Origin: Acidobacteriota bacterium
Lineage (GTDB): Bacteria; Acidobacteriota; Blastocatellia; Pyrinomonadales; Pyrinomonadaceae
NCBI GenBank assembly: GCA_016700075.1
Contig: CP065000.1
Location: 2,728,001-2,792,000, forward strand
Direction: 5' to 3'
DNA: 64,000 nucleotides
The notes under the pieces were generated by a model, which was not told where the DNA came from, made no database searches, and was given only the letters and a program-made list of their open reading frames with translations. This document shows, one piece after another, positions 7,577-16,271 of the stretch (within the stretch, counting starts at the first letter, position 1; each line of letters starts with the position of its first letter). The position numbers were made by a program, and so were the translations under genes.

Positions 7577-8748
7577 AAGAAGCGGTAATTGTATCGGCCG
7601 TGCGGACGGCTGTGGGAAAGGCGCCGAAGGGAACGCTGCGTAATACGCGTTCCGATGAGATGGGATCGGCGGCGATCAAAGAGGCGGTTGCTCGAGCAGG
7701 CGTTGACGCGTCGTTGGTCGAGGACGTTGTCATGGGCTGTGCGTTTCCAGAAGCTGAGCAGGGGATGAACGTTGCGCGGACGGCGGCGATCCTTGCCGGC
7801 ATTCCGGTCGAGGCTTCGGCGATGACAGTGAATCGATATTGTTCGAGCGGACTGCAGACCATTGCGTTGGCGGCCGAACGTATCATGATGGGCGGAGCAG
7901 AGGTGATCGTTGCGGGCGGGCTGGAATCGATGACCGCGATACCGATGGGCGGCAACACGTTTCGCCCAAATCCGCGGCTTGCGGAAACATATCCCGATTA
8001 CTACCTCAACATGGGTCTGACGGCTGAGAACCTCGCAAAGAAATATGAGATCACGCGCGAACAGGCCGACGAGTTTTCTTACAACTCGCACATGAAGGCA
8101 CTCGCGGCGATCAAAGACGGTAAATTCTCGGACGAGATCGTGCCGATGAACGTCTTTGTCGATGAGTTCGCCGAAAAGGGCCGCGTCCGCCGCAAAGAGA
8201 TCGTTTTTGCTCAGGACGAGGGCCCGCGTGCTGATACGTCGCCGGAGGGCTTGGCGAAACTTCGGCCTGTGTTTCACGCCGCGGGAACTGTTACGGCCGG
8301 TAATTCGTCGCAGATGTCCGACGGTGCTGCGGCCGCGGTCGTGATGTCGGCGGACAAAGCGAGGGAACTCGGCATGACGCCGATAGCTCGATTTGTGTCG
8401 TACGCGACTGCCGGCTGCCTGCCCGAAGAAATGGGCATCGGCCCGGTGTATGCGATCCCGAAGGCTCTGAAAATGGCCGGCCTGACGCTCGATCAGATTG
8501 ACGTAATAGAGCTGAACGAGGCGTTCGCGGCACAGGGCCTCTCGGTTATGAAGGTGCTCGAAATGGACCCGTCAAAGGTAAACGTCAACGGTGGCGCGGT
8601 CGCTCTCGGCCATCCTTTGGGATGCACCGGTGCAAAGCTGACGGCGACCGTTTTGCAGGAACTCAAGCGTCGCAACGCCCGTTACGGAATGGTCACTATG
8701 TGCGTCGGCGGCGGCATGGGAGCAGCAGGTATCTTTGAAAGAATTTAA
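7573..8748 (+). CDS. fadA: Acetyl-CoA C-acyltransferase (thiolase)
   Basis: A 391-residue thiolase cleaving 3-ketoacyl-CoA to acetyl-CoA and a shortened acyl-CoA, the last step of beta-oxidation. The nucleophilic cysteine is in NRYCSSGLQT (about residue 93). NEAFAAQG, the histidine loop GGAVALGHPLGCTGAKL and the C-terminal cysteine CVGGGMGAA are all intact. Length equals Bacillus FadA. AAAGGA lies six bases before the start, and the ATG overlaps the previous stop. Together with fadN and fadE it completes a FadNAE set. A biosynthetic thiolase role is less likely in this context. Confidence 0.94.
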   Translation: MKEAVIVSAVRTAVGKAPKGTLRNTRSDEMGSAAIKEAVARAGVDASLVEDVVMGCAFPEAEQGMNVARTAAILAGIPVEASAMTVNRYCSSGLQTIALAAERIMMGGAEVIVAGGLESMTAIPMGGNTFRPNPRLAETYPDYYLNMGLTAENLAKKYEITREQADEFSYNSHMKALAAIKDGKFSDEIVPMNVFVDEFAEKGRVRRKEIVFAQDEGPRADTSPEGLAKLRPVFHAAGTVTAGNSSQMSDGAAAAVVMSADKARELGMTPIARFVSYATAGCLPEEMGIGPVYAIPKALKMAGLTLDQIDVIELNEAFAAQGLSVMKVLEMDPSKVNVNGGAVALGHPLGCTGAKLTATVLQELKRRNARYGMVTMCVGGGMGAAGIFERI

Positions 8749-8866
8749 CCACAGAGTACACAGAGGTCACAGAGAGAATTAGAAAGGAGAACCCGCAGAA
8801 TTGCATTGATAGCATTGATACAAAACTGAATTTTATCTCAGTGCCCTCTGTGCTCTCTGTGGTGAA
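8745..8866. repeat. Intergenic inverted repeat with 26-base arms
   Basis: The left arm (8745-8770) and right arm (8841-8866) are complementary at 22 of 26 positions and are built from CACAGAG-type units. A 70-base spacer separates them. They fill almost the whole gap between the fadA stop and the fadE start. The structure suggests a small repeated element (REP- or MITE-like) or a long hairpin that could affect the mRNA between the two genes. I saw no second copy in this window. Confidence 0.6.
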
Positions 8867-8874
8867 AAAAAACT

Positions 8875-10656
8875 ATGGAAGCGAAAATGGAAAAAGATTA
8901 CATAAAGGGCGGCGAGTTTTTGATCGCTGATACGACGACTGCGGCGACGTTCACGCCGGAGGATTTTTCGGACGAGCACCGCATGATCGGCGATACCTGC
9001 CGCGAATACATCGACAATGAGGTCGTGCCGAATTTGCCGGAACTCGAAAAGCACAATTGGGATATCGCCCGCGGACTGCTCAAAAAGGCAGGTGAGCTAG
9101 GGCTGCTCGGTGCCAATATTCCGGAAGATCTTGGCGGCATGGCTCTCGATCAGATCTCAGGCTGCATCATTGCCGAGATGGTCGGCCGCGGCAGCGGTTT
9201 TGGCTCGACCTACGGTGCGCAGACGTCGATCGGATTGCTCCCGATACTTTATTGGGGCAGCGAAGAACTCAAGAAAGAGTGGATCCCGGGCATCATTTCC
9301 GGCGAGGTCGTGTCGGCATATTGCCTGACCGAATCGAGCTCCGGTTCCGACGCTCTCGGTGCGAAATGCGTCGCCAAACTCACTGAGGACGGCGAACACT
9401 GGATCCTGAACGGCGAGAAGATGTGGATCACGAACGGCGGTTTTGCCGATGTGTATCTTGTTTTTGCAAAGGTTGATGGCGAGAAGGACAAATTCTCGTG
9501 CTTCCTCGTTCCACGTTCTGAAAACTGCCGTCCGGGAGCCGAAGAGCACAAGCTGGGCATCAAGTCGTCATCGACTACGGCGGTGATTCTCTCCGATGCA
9601 AAAATACCCAAGGGCAACTTGATCGGCGAGGTTGGTGACGGTGCAAAGATCGCTTTCAACGTGCTCAACGTCGGCCGCTTCAAACTGGGTGCCTCGGTCA
9701 CGGGCGGAGCGAAACTCGCAATTCACGAAGCCGTGCGTTATGCGAACGAACGGCATCAGTTCAACAAGCCCATCTCGTCATTTGGCGCGATCAAGCACAA
9801 ACTCGCGGAAATGGCGATCCGCACTTGGGTCGCGGAATCGATCACATACCGCACGGTCGGCATGATCGACGCATTGATCGGCGACGGTGCCGATAGCGCG
9901 AAGAAGCTGCAGTCGATCGAGGAATATGCCGTAGAGTCGTCGATAAACAAGGTCGCATGCAGCGAGGCGCTCGACTACGTCGTCGATGAGATGGTGCAAA
10001 TATACGGCGGCTACGGCTACTCGGCGGATTATCCGGCGGAGAAAGCGTATCGCGATTCACGTATCAACCGCATCTTTGAGGGCACGAACGAGATCAACCG
10101 AATGCTCATTCCGGGCCAGTTGATGAAGCGAGCGATCAAAGGCAAGCTTGGTCTGCTGCAGGCGGCTCAGGCTCTGCAGGATGAGATCCTGAATCCGCAG
10201 ATGTCGTTTGACGAGGACACTGGGCTGCTGTCAGCTGAGACGAAATTGGCACAGAACGCGAAGAAGATCGCATTGATGGTATTGGGCACCGCCGCTCAAA
10301 AATACATGATGGCATTGGCAGAACAACAAGAGGTCTTGATCAACTGCGCCGATATCATCATGGACGCCTATCAAATGGAATCTGCGATCTTGCGCGCTCA
10401 GAAATATGCCGAAAAGAACGGTGAAGAGCCAGCCGGACGTTACGTCGATATGGCGGCGGTATTTTGCAACGATGCTATTCAGCGTATTGAAGCAAAAGCG
10501 AAAAACACCATCGCCGCTATCGCCGAGGGCGACGAAGGCCGCACGCTGCTTGTCGCTCTGAAGCGGTTTACAAAGAACAATTCGCCTGTCAACACCATCG
10601 CGGCACGTCAGCGTATCGCCGATACGATGATCGCCGCGAATACCTATACTTTCTAG
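8875..10656 (+). CDS. fadE: Acyl-CoA dehydrogenase
   Basis: A 593-residue FAD enzyme catalysing the first step of beta-oxidation. The N-terminal domain is followed by CLTESSSGSDALG and NGEKMWITNGGFAD, the FAD/acyl contacts. The C-terminal catalytic region ends in RDSRINRIFEGTNEINRML, where the Glu of EGTNE is the expected base. About 170 extra residues follow, as in the long FadE/VLCAD-like group; length nearly equals Bacillus FadE (594). The start may be ATG 8875 or ATG 8887; no clear Shine-Dalgarno distinguishes them. It is the last gene of the operon and is followed by a strong terminator. Electron-transfer flavoprotein genes are not nearby. Confidence 0.93.
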   Translation: MEAKMEKDYIKGGEFLIADTTTAATFTPEDFSDEHRMIGDTCREYIDNEVVPNLPELEKHNWDIARGLLKKAGELGLLGANIPEDLGGMALDQISGCIIAEMVGRGSGFGSTYGAQTSIGLLPILYWGSEELKKEWIPGIISGEVVSAYCLTESSSGSDALGAKCVAKLTEDGEHWILNGEKMWITNGGFADVYLVFAKVDGEKDKFSCFLVPRSENCRPGAEEHKLGIKSSSTTAVILSDAKIPKGNLIGEVGDGAKIAFNVLNVGRFKLGASVTGGAKLAIHEAVRYANERHQFNKPISSFGAIKHKLAEMAIRTWVAESITYRTVGMIDALIGDGADSAKKLQSIEEYAVESSINKVACSEALDYVVDEMVQIYGGYGYSADYPAEKAYRDSRINRIFEGTNEINRMLIPGQLMKRAIKGKLGLLQAAQALQDEILNPQMSFDEDTGLLSAETKLAQNAKKIALMVLGTAAQKYMMALAEQQEVLINCADIIMDAYQMESAILRAQKYAEKNGEEPAGRYVDMAAVFCNDAIQRIEAKAKNTIAAIAEGDEGRTLLVALKRFTKNNSPVNTIAARQRIADTMIAANTYTF

Positions 10657-10679
10657 TATCTATTGGAGTGTAAACAGAT

Positions 10680-10715
10680 CGAGCCCCGGCATCGCGTCCG
10701 GGGCTCGTCTGCGTT
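10680..10715. terminator. Strong hairpin between convergent genes
   Basis: CGAGCCCCGG (10680-10689) and CCGGGGCTCG (10698-10707) form a perfect ten-base stem with an eight-base loop. A short TTTT follows at 10713-10716 on the plus strand. It closes the fad operon and may also serve the converging lipoprotein gene. Confidence 0.75.
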
Positions 10716-10732
10716 TTGCACTGCAAATGAGG

Positions 10733-11389
10733 CTATTGAACCTCAAATTTCGTGAGTTTCGCGTTCTTGTCCGCCTGTGCAATGATCTGCTTTCGCGTCG
10801 AATCCGACAATGGCGTAATGCGAATGTCTTTTGAGAAAGGCAGGCCGCGTTCAACCGTGTATCCGATCATCTTACCACCCTCGACCTCAGCGAGCTTTGT
10901 CACCATCTCCTGGTTCAGGGCCGGTACTCCATCCAGATTGACCTCCTTTAGCGGGAACACGTTATCGCTGATCTTCCCTCCGCCGTATATCTTTACAGGA
11001 GTTGGCTCAGAGAGCTTGCCGTTACGATACGTGTAACTATCGATATTCTCAGGTTTCGACGGATCCTGAACTTGTGCCGATGCGTGAGCATCGTAGATCG
11101 CTATCTTTAGGATATTTGGATTGTCGGTACCGACAGCTTCGGTCAGCTGACGGACAAAATCAGTTATGTTCTCAGGACTTTCATAAACGCGCGCGTCTGC
11201 TGCTTTGTCGCCGGGCGAGCTTGGCCCGTCGGGGAGCGTCGCAGGACGGTCAACATTCTCTTTTGAGGCGACGGAATTTGCCGCGTCATTAAACCTCTCG
11301 GCCAAGCCGCCGCAGCCCAGCGTCATCAAAATCAATAGTCCAAGTGCCGCAGCGGCTTGGACGGAGTTTTTCGTGATAGGTGTGCTCAT
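10733..11389 (-). CDS. Putative lipoprotein of unknown function
   Basis: A 218-residue exported protein. The N-terminal hydrophobic stretch AAALGLLILMTLGCGG ends in a lipobox (LGC), so Cys26 or so should be lipidated. The mature protein begins with a polar linker (about residues 35-75). A mixed alpha/beta part follows with FVRQLTEAVGTDNPNILKIAIYDAHASAQVQDP and IRITPLSDSTRKQI. I recognise no family. It converges on fadE and shares the hairpin between them. The coding call is good, the function unknown. Confidence 0.72.
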   Translation of the reverse strand: MSTPITKNSVQAAAALGLLILMTLGCGGLAERFNDAANSVASKENVDRPATLPDGPSSPGDKAADARVYESPENITDFVRQLTEAVGTDNPNILKIAIYDAHASAQVQDPSKPENIDSYTYRNGKLSEPTPVKIYGGGKISDNVFPLKEVNLDGVPALNQEMVTKLAEVEGGKMIGYTVERGLPFSKDIRITPLSDSTRKQIIAQADKNAKLTKFEVQ

Positions 11390-11736
11390 GCCAATTGAAT
11401 ATCCTCACTATGAAATGTCAGCAATTTAGAAAGAGAGATTCTAAAACAGACACGCTTTCATTGTCCACCGGCGCACCCGACAGGATCCACCCAACTGCGT
11501 AATATGCCAAAGACGATCATTACCCGTCGGCGTCAAGATCGGTAGGGGTTTTCAAGACCAAATTTTTCTGATATTATCGGAAAGCGAAAAATAACCTAGG
11601 AATTAACTGCCCTTTGCTTTAAGAGAGGTGGTCAAATGGACGACCTAACGCCCAAAAGCTGATGCATATTTGCTCGGCGGAGGTGTGTCGATCTCAATTC
11701 AAATGGGCCAATCTAAATAAATAATAGGAGTAAGTA
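11390..11736. other. Gene-free gap with a candidate promoter and mini-ORF
   Basis: About 350 bases between a reverse-strand lipoprotein gene and a forward secreted-protein gene. No gene of usual size is visible on either strand. Toward the right side are a candidate promoter (11549-11577) and an eight-codon frame, ATG at 11636 to TGA at 11662, encoding MDDLTPKS and preceded by AGAGGTGG. That could be a leader peptide or chance. AGGAG at 11727-11731 serves the next gene. Confidence 0.4.
11549..11577 (+). promoter_or_regulatory. Candidate promoter for the 11737 gene
   Basis: TTTTCA (11549-11554) and TATTAT (11572-11577) are separated by 17 bases in an otherwise gene-free gap. This fits a housekeeping promoter with a moderate -35 element. 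It would give a leader of about 150 bases before the start codon. Confidence 0.4.
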
Positions 11737-12555
11737 GTGAAATATTTCTTGTTGTTTTCTGTATTCGCAGGAACTATATTGTGGGGAACAGCCGATATAA
11801 ATGCTCAGATCCCGCGTCTGCCCTCGGTACGACCGGCGGCCACACCGTCGCCTTCGCCGAGTCCTGCGGGACAGCGTACCGAGTCGCCATCGCCGGCCGC
11901 AGCTACGGTTACGGCAAATACCGGCGGCGATGAATATCCGAAACATTTCTTTTTCACCACGGAAGCAAAGGCAACCGACAAAGTGTTGAAAGCAAAGGAC
12001 CTGGTCGCCTGCATCTTCGGCGATAATGCGAACCCGTCAAACAAGAATGCCTTCAAAAAGGTTGTGCCAACGGTTGGCGGGCAAAAAGGGCGTGTGATCG
12101 ATGTCGGAACGTGCGATGTGGTCGTGCTTGTCGTAAGAAATGCCGAGGTGGAAAAGAACCTCCAGCGCGACAATGCCGGTTTTGCTGTTTATAAGATCGT
12201 CGGTGACGACTTAGAACTCTTATTCAAACCTGAGGCCGGACAGCACGTCGCGGTCGGAACAATGGAGCTTGCAAGTTCGGAAACGATAAGCAAGATCGAC
12301 CTTCGCGGGTGCGGGCCGTCAGAACTTCGCAATTCGTATCGGCCAAATCCCAGTACGTGGAAGAATTGGGCGAATCATTTCATCGACGAAGCTCGGATGG
12401 CCACCTTAACGCCAGAGGCGAGCCCTCTTGGCCGTAGCTGTGATGTCTGGATAATGACGCCTGAAATTCATAGGGCTTTTGTGAAGCGGTTTGGAGCTAA
12501 ACATCCGGTCTTCGACGTTTCGCCGTCAGATCCAGTGCTGCGGCGACGAAAGTAG
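11737..12555 (+). CDS. Secreted protein of unknown function
   Basis: A 272-residue exported protein. The GTG start gives the signal peptide MKYFLLFSVFAGTILWGTADINA and is preceded by AGGAG with good spacing. Next comes a Pro/Ser/Thr-rich flexible linker (about residues 25-65, PSPSPSPAGQ). A globular domain of about 200 residues follows, with cysteines in LVACIFGDNA, VGTCDVVVL, LRGCGPSEL and GRSCDVWIM that could form two disulfides. I do not recognise the domain. It is followed closely by two more secreted-protein genes, probably one operon. Confidence 0.75.
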   Translation: MKYFLLFSVFAGTILWGTADINAQIPRLPSVRPAATPSPSPSPAGQRTESPSPAAATVTANTGGDEYPKHFFFTTEAKATDKVLKAKDLVACIFGDNANPSNKNAFKKVVPTVGGQKGRVIDVGTCDVVVLVVRNAEVEKNLQRDNAGFAVYKIVGDDLELLFKPEAGQHVAVGTMELASSETISKIDLRGCGPSELRNSYRPNPSTWKNWANHFIDEARMATLTPEASPLGRSCDVWIMTPEIHRAFVKRFGAKHPVFDVSPSDPVLRRRK

Positions 12556-12565
12556 GGAGTGCAGT

Positions 12566-13744
12566 ATGAGAATCATTAGAAATGCGCTGATAGTGTTTTC
12601 GATAGTTGGTATTGGGGTTGGGGCGTCGGCTGCGCAGGCACTGAGCGTTGTTAAGAGCGGAATTCCGGTTCATTATCGCGGAAAGATCGCGGTCGGCGAT
12701 ACGATCATCGCTTACGGGACCGCTGTAAACACCGGCGTCGATTACATAAAAGCCGGCGACACAAAGGGCCGCGGCATCCCGGGCAGCGAACGCTTTTCGG
12801 CGACGAATTTTGCCATCGCGGGCGACAAGATAGTGCTGATAGACACACGGCAATTCACCTATCACGTTTTCGACACGAAAACGGGAAAAATGACCGACGT
12901 TCCTGGATTGAAGAACCGAGGGAACAGCCCGCTGCGTTCCAGCGGCAATTTTGTGGCTGCGGTGACGATGGACGAGGCGAAAAACCGTAATAAATTCTCG
13001 GTCATCGATCTCAGCGGAGCAGCGCCTTCGGTGGTTGTTGATCAGGAACCGTGGCCCGGCGCGATACGCATCGATCAGGTTGCGATCGACGCTGCGAGCG
13101 GCAATCTTGTGGTCAGCAGCGGCGACCAGATCGCAAAGGTTCTATTTAAATCAGGCGACACAGAGCCCGTCGCGTTCAATGTGAAGGAACACGGCGGTGC
13201 GAATACTGAAGCGATTGCCGTCAGCAGCGACAAAGCATATTATTTCAGCGCTGAGAGCGGGCAAAAGAATCTGATGGAGATCAACCTCGTCGATGGCTCC
13301 GTGAAAAAGCTCTCCGTTAACCCGGCGACCTCTGCGGTGATGGCGGCGGGCGGGACAGTTGCCTATTTCGCACACCGCGACGCGAAGGACCGCAATGCGA
13401 CCGAGGCACGCCTTGCCGTCATGAAACGCGGAGGCCAGCCGGCGGTCATGGTGCCAACAGATAAGCTCGTTGACGGCAGTACTCGAAATAGCGGCCTGCA
13501 TGGTTTCGGCAATACTGTTGCGGTGACGCCGGACGGGAAACGTGTCTTTATTTCGGGAAAGGACTCGATAGGCCGAACCGAGCGCCTGCAGATGTATGAC
13601 GGTAAGACTGTCAGGCTTTTCCCTGATCCGACGGTGAAGCCGGCGTTCCTTCAGGCCACCGATGTCGTAGCGAACGGTTCGTTCGCGGCATTCAAGACCG
13701 GCACCGATGCGAATACGACGCTTGGATATATAAAACTCAAATAG
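12566..13744 (+). CDS. Secreted beta-propeller-like protein
   Basis: A 392-residue exported protein with signal peptide MRIIRNALIVFSIVGIGVGASA. The mature part is a run of short beta segments ending in Gly/Asp/Lys turns, such as VIDLSGAAPSVVVDQE, VTPDGKRVFISGKD and LQMYDGKTVRLFPDP. This resembles WD40/TolB-type propeller blades, and no catalytic motif is seen. The start is ATG 12566, ten bases after the previous stop, with GGGAG just upstream; the earlier in-frame ATG at 12491 lies inside the preceding gene. It may bind or scaffold at the cell surface; this is inferred only from fold type. Confidence 0.75.
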   Translation: MRIIRNALIVFSIVGIGVGASAAQALSVVKSGIPVHYRGKIAVGDTIIAYGTAVNTGVDYIKAGDTKGRGIPGSERFSATNFAIAGDKIVLIDTRQFTYHVFDTKTGKMTDVPGLKNRGNSPLRSSGNFVAAVTMDEAKNRNKFSVIDLSGAAPSVVVDQEPWPGAIRIDQVAIDAASGNLVVSSGDQIAKVLFKSGDTEPVAFNVKEHGGANTEAIAVSSDKAYYFSAESGQKNLMEINLVDGSVKKLSVNPATSAVMAAGGTVAYFAHRDAKDRNATEARLAVMKRGGQPAVMVPTDKLVDGSTRNSGLHGFGNTVAVTPDGKRVFISGKDSIGRTERLQMYDGKTVRLFPDPTVKPAFLQATDVVANGSFAAFKTGTDANTTLGYIKLK

Positions 13745-13756
13745 TTGGAGATCTAA

Positions 13757-14329
13757 ATGAAACTAAGAACGATGATCTTAACGGCTGTTGCGACAGCGTT
13801 ACTGGCATGCGGCGGTGGTGCGGGTAGTTCGAAGATCACCATTTCTTTCAACGGCACTTCGGTGCCGTTAGATGTGAAGTCGTCAGGGGTCTACCCGTCA
13901 ACTAAGACTTTTTCGATGACAAAGGACGGCGAAACGACGATGACAAAGGCGGTCAATCACTATGTCGCTCTTTCCAACTTTGAAATGGAAACCAAAGGCC
14001 CTGTGACGATGGGCAAGGCATTGACGGAAGACGGAAACGTTCGCGTGGTCTTTCAGATCGTCGGTGACGAAGGTACTGACGAGAAGGCTGCGGTCAAGCC
14101 GGGAACTTACACCGCGAAATGCGAGAAATATAATTGCGTTGACTATCTGCAGATCTCGCGCTTCACAGGCGGTAAGGAAGAAAAGATCTCGTTCACGATG
14201 TCGAAAGCTGAGGGAGAGGTCAAAATAACCTCTGTTACGGACGACACGATCTCCGGCGAGATCAATGTTTCCGAGGGCCAGCATAATGTGAAGGGCGGCT
14301 TTACCGCCAAAATAACTACAAAACGATAG
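13757..14329 (+). CDS. Putative lipoprotein of unknown function
   Basis: A 190-residue protein with an N-terminal lipoprotein signal, MKLRTMILTAVATALLACGG, ending in a LLAC lipobox. The mature part is beta-rich and Lys/Thr-rich, with repeated KITISFNGTSV-like strands and one further cysteine pair in AKCEKYNCVDY. The start is preceded by TTGGAG. It is the third gene of a run of exported proteins and is followed by a hairpin terminator. No family recognised. Confidence 0.75.
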   Translation: MKLRTMILTAVATALLACGGGAGSSKITISFNGTSVPLDVKSSGVYPSTKTFSMTKDGETTMTKAVNHYVALSNFEMETKGPVTMGKALTEDGNVRVVFQIVGDEGTDEKAAVKPGTYTAKCEKYNCVDYLQISRFTGGKEEKISFTMSKAEGEVKITSVTDDTISGEINVSEGQHNVKGGFTAKITTKR

Positions 14330-14343
14330 AGGTTAAATACAAA

Positions 14344-14370
14344 GAAAGCCCCATCATTGGCGGGGCTTTC
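14344..14370. terminator. Bidirectional hairpin terminator
   Basis: GAAAGCCCC (14344-14352) and GGGGCTTTC (14362-14370) form a perfect nine-base stem with a nine-base loop. It lies between two convergent genes. Read on the minus strand it is followed by a T-rich stretch, so it can end transcription from both sides. Confidence 0.75.
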
Positions 14371-14389
14371 CTAACATACTGAACGCAGA

Positions 14390-14803
14390 TCAGTATCGCG
14401 GATAGTTGCGCGGCTTTTGTTTTGCGGTCACGATGGCTCCCGTCGCGAGTCCGACGCCTGCACCGATCAGTGCTCCCTTCTTGCCGCCGACTGCTGCACC
14501 GATCGCTGCACCGGCCGCGGTTCCGACCGACAGATTGATCGCTTTTCGATGGCGATCATAAACGTTCGGCTGCTTGACCTCGTAATAGCCGTTATTACCG
14601 TAGTACCCCTCATTGCCGTAGTTGCGGCGGTTTTGATAACGGGCCTGGTTATATCGTGCATTCCCGCTTCTCCTTTCGTAGCGTCCCTTGTTATTGTTGT
14701 CGTTGCAATATTTACCCTGTGCATTCGTTTCTACGGTTCCGAAAGCGACCAGGCCGATAGCGAATACTGCCGATGTCATGATTGCGGAAATTGTCCTTTT
14801 CAT
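14390..14803 (-). CDS. Secreted glycine-zipper protein
   Basis: A 137-residue exported protein. The signal peptide MKRTISAIMTSAVFAIGLVAFGTVETNA is followed by a low-complexity region rich in Asn, Tyr, Arg and Gly (RRNYGNEGYYGNNGYY, about residues 35-80). The C-terminal part is a glycine zipper with repeated GxxxG spacing (GTAAGAAIGAAVGG, GAGVGLATGAIV), as in outer-membrane-associated Gly-zipper proteins. The start is ATG 14803 because AGAGGAG lies seven bases upstream; a longer frame from 14839 lacks a site. It may insert in or span a membrane, but the exact role is unknown. Confidence 0.75.
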   Translation of the reverse strand: MKRTISAIMTSAVFAIGLVAFGTVETNAQGKYCNDNNNKGRYERRSGNARYNQARYQNRRNYGNEGYYGNNGYYEVKQPNVYDRHRKAINLSVGTAAGAAIGAAVGGKKGALIGAGVGLATGAIVTAKQKPRNYPRY

Positions 14804-14979
14804 TTTACTACTCCTCTTGCTATGAATTGCGGCATTCATGGGCCGCTTCGCTGCTCATTAGGGCAAAGTGCGTGCCATGAATTAGAAATGTTGATATAAA
14901 AGGACTTAAAGTTGATAGTCGATCATGAATTGAGCCGGTGCTTAACGATATCGTCTACGGATAAGCGAAATCGTCTGAA

Positions 14980-15336
14980 ATGCCGTATCACTCTTCGGGA
15001 CAACTGTTTCTTAAACGCAATCAAATGAAGCACTATCAGAGAATAAAGAACGACGGCGATCCACCGGATGAATCTTACTGCCGCCGGGTTTTGAACAGCG
15101 AAGGATATTCCACTTTTCGCTGGTCCGATGAACCGGGGGCGTTCTATTCCGATCACCACCATTCAAGCGATCAATCGCATTGGATACTGAGCGGTAAGCT
15201 GGAACTGACCGTCGAGGGGTACGGCACATTCGTTCTTGAAGCAGGTGACCGCGACATCATCCCTGCGGGCACGAAACACAGAGCCCGTGTACCAGGGAAC
15301 GAACCGGTTGTTTATCTCATCGGCGAAAAGCGCTGA
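14980..15336 (+). CDS. Small cupin-domain protein
   Basis: A single-domain cupin of up to 118 residues. Metal-binding candidates are in FYSDHHHSSDQSHWILSGKLEL (cupin motif 1) and GTKHRARVP (motif 2 region), with LEAGDRDIIPAG between them. No signal peptide. The start is uncertain: ATG 14980 and ATG 15025 (MKHYQRIKNDG) are both possible and neither has a good ribosome binding site. Small cupins of this type often bind a metal and a small ligand; nothing shows which. It stands alone between a reverse-strand gene and a nuclease gene. Confidence 0.7.
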   Translation: MPYHSSGQLFLKRNQMKHYQRIKNDGDPPDESYCRRVLNSEGYSTFRWSDEPGAFYSDHHHSSDQSHWILSGKLELTVEGYGTFVLEAGDRDIIPAGTKHRARVPGNEPVVYLIGEKR

Positions 15337-15417
15337 GATTTGTTAAACATTGCGCGCCACTTGTGCTAAGATTCTTGCTATTGGCTTTTCGGCCAATTTC
15401 TCCGTCCAAAGAAAACT

Positions 15418-16266
15418 ATGCTGAAAGAGGGAATTCCCGAACTAGCGCTCTTTTTTGATCTGGAATGGGCGCCCGACGCTGCCGGAGCACGGCGGTTGTT
15501 CGATCTGCCTGAGGACACTCCGGAGTTGGAAGCGATGCAGGCTCTGTGGCAGCACATGCCGAGCTATGACGCGGAAAAAATGCCGCGGCCTTTCTTGAAG
15601 TATATGTTCTCGCGGGTCGTTTCGATCGCGTTCCTTTCACGAAAGACGATCATTCGCGACAACGAAAAACAACCCGAGTTTGCACTCAATTCACTCCCGA
15701 AACTGCCGATCCAGGACAGCGATCTTAACGAAGCTGAGATGATCGGGCGATTTTTATACATGATCGGAGAGCGAAAACCGCAGCTTGTCGGATTTAATTC
15801 AGGCGATTCAGATATTCAGGTGTTGATACAGCGAGGAATGATCAACGAGGTCACAGCACCGAAATTCAGCGAACGGCCGGCGAAGCCCTGGGAAGGCAAG
15901 GATTATTTCGACGCCCGAAACAGTGAAGGCCATCTGGATATCCTGAAAAGGCTTTCGGGTGGCGCGATGTCGCCGAAATTGGACGAATTTGCGAAGCTCT
16001 GCGGCTATCCCGGCAAGATCGATGTCAAAGGCGACCAGGTAACCGACCTGTGGCTCGCAGGTGACTTCACAAAGATCGTTGAGTACAACATGATCGACAC
16101 GCTTAACACATATTTCGTTTGGCTGCGAATGGCATATTTCTCCGGTCTGTTCACTGAAGAGTCATATTTTGCAGAGCACGAGGCGTTCAGAGCTTTTCTG
16201 GAAGCCGAGACAGAAAAACCGGAAAAAGCATTTCTTGCGGAGTTTCTCTCTAAGTGGCCTGAATAA
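15418..16266 (+). CDS. PolB-like predicted 3'-5' exonuclease
   Basis: A 282-residue protein of the DNA_pol_B_exo2-like group. It contains only the exonuclease part, with no polymerase. The DEDDy acidic residues can be placed in LALFFDLEWAP (first D and E, near residue 14), LVGFNSGDSDIQVL (second D, near residue 127) and VEYNMIDTLNTYFVW (Tyr and last Asp, near residue 220). It therefore probably degrades single-stranded DNA in repair or proofreading. It begins a three-gene forward run with an FkbM methyltransferase (5-base gap) and a DNA methyltransferase. Confidence 0.82.
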   Translation: MLKEGIPELALFFDLEWAPDAAGARRLFDLPEDTPELEAMQALWQHMPSYDAEKMPRPFLKYMFSRVVSIAFLSRKTIIRDNEKQPEFALNSLPKLPIQDSDLNEAEMIGRFLYMIGERKPQLVGFNSGDSDIQVLIQRGMINEVTAPKFSERPAKPWEGKDYFDARNSEGHLDILKRLSGGAMSPKLDEFAKLCGYPGKIDVKGDQVTDLWLAGDFTKIVEYNMIDTLNTYFVWLRMAYFSGLFTEESYFAEHEAFRAFLEAETEKPEKAFLAEFLSKWPE

Positions 16267-16271
16267 CATCT

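Noticed and set aside
6561..7958. A 465-codon reverse-strand frame across tag, ybaK and fadA
   Set aside because: It is antisense to three genes with clear family motifs and itself reads as low-complexity Arg/Ser/Pro-rich sequence; it arises from the codon bias of the forward genes.
7396..8277. A 293-codon reverse-strand frame over fadA
   Set aside because: Antisense to a thiolase with intact catalytic motifs; His/Arg-rich and without domain features.
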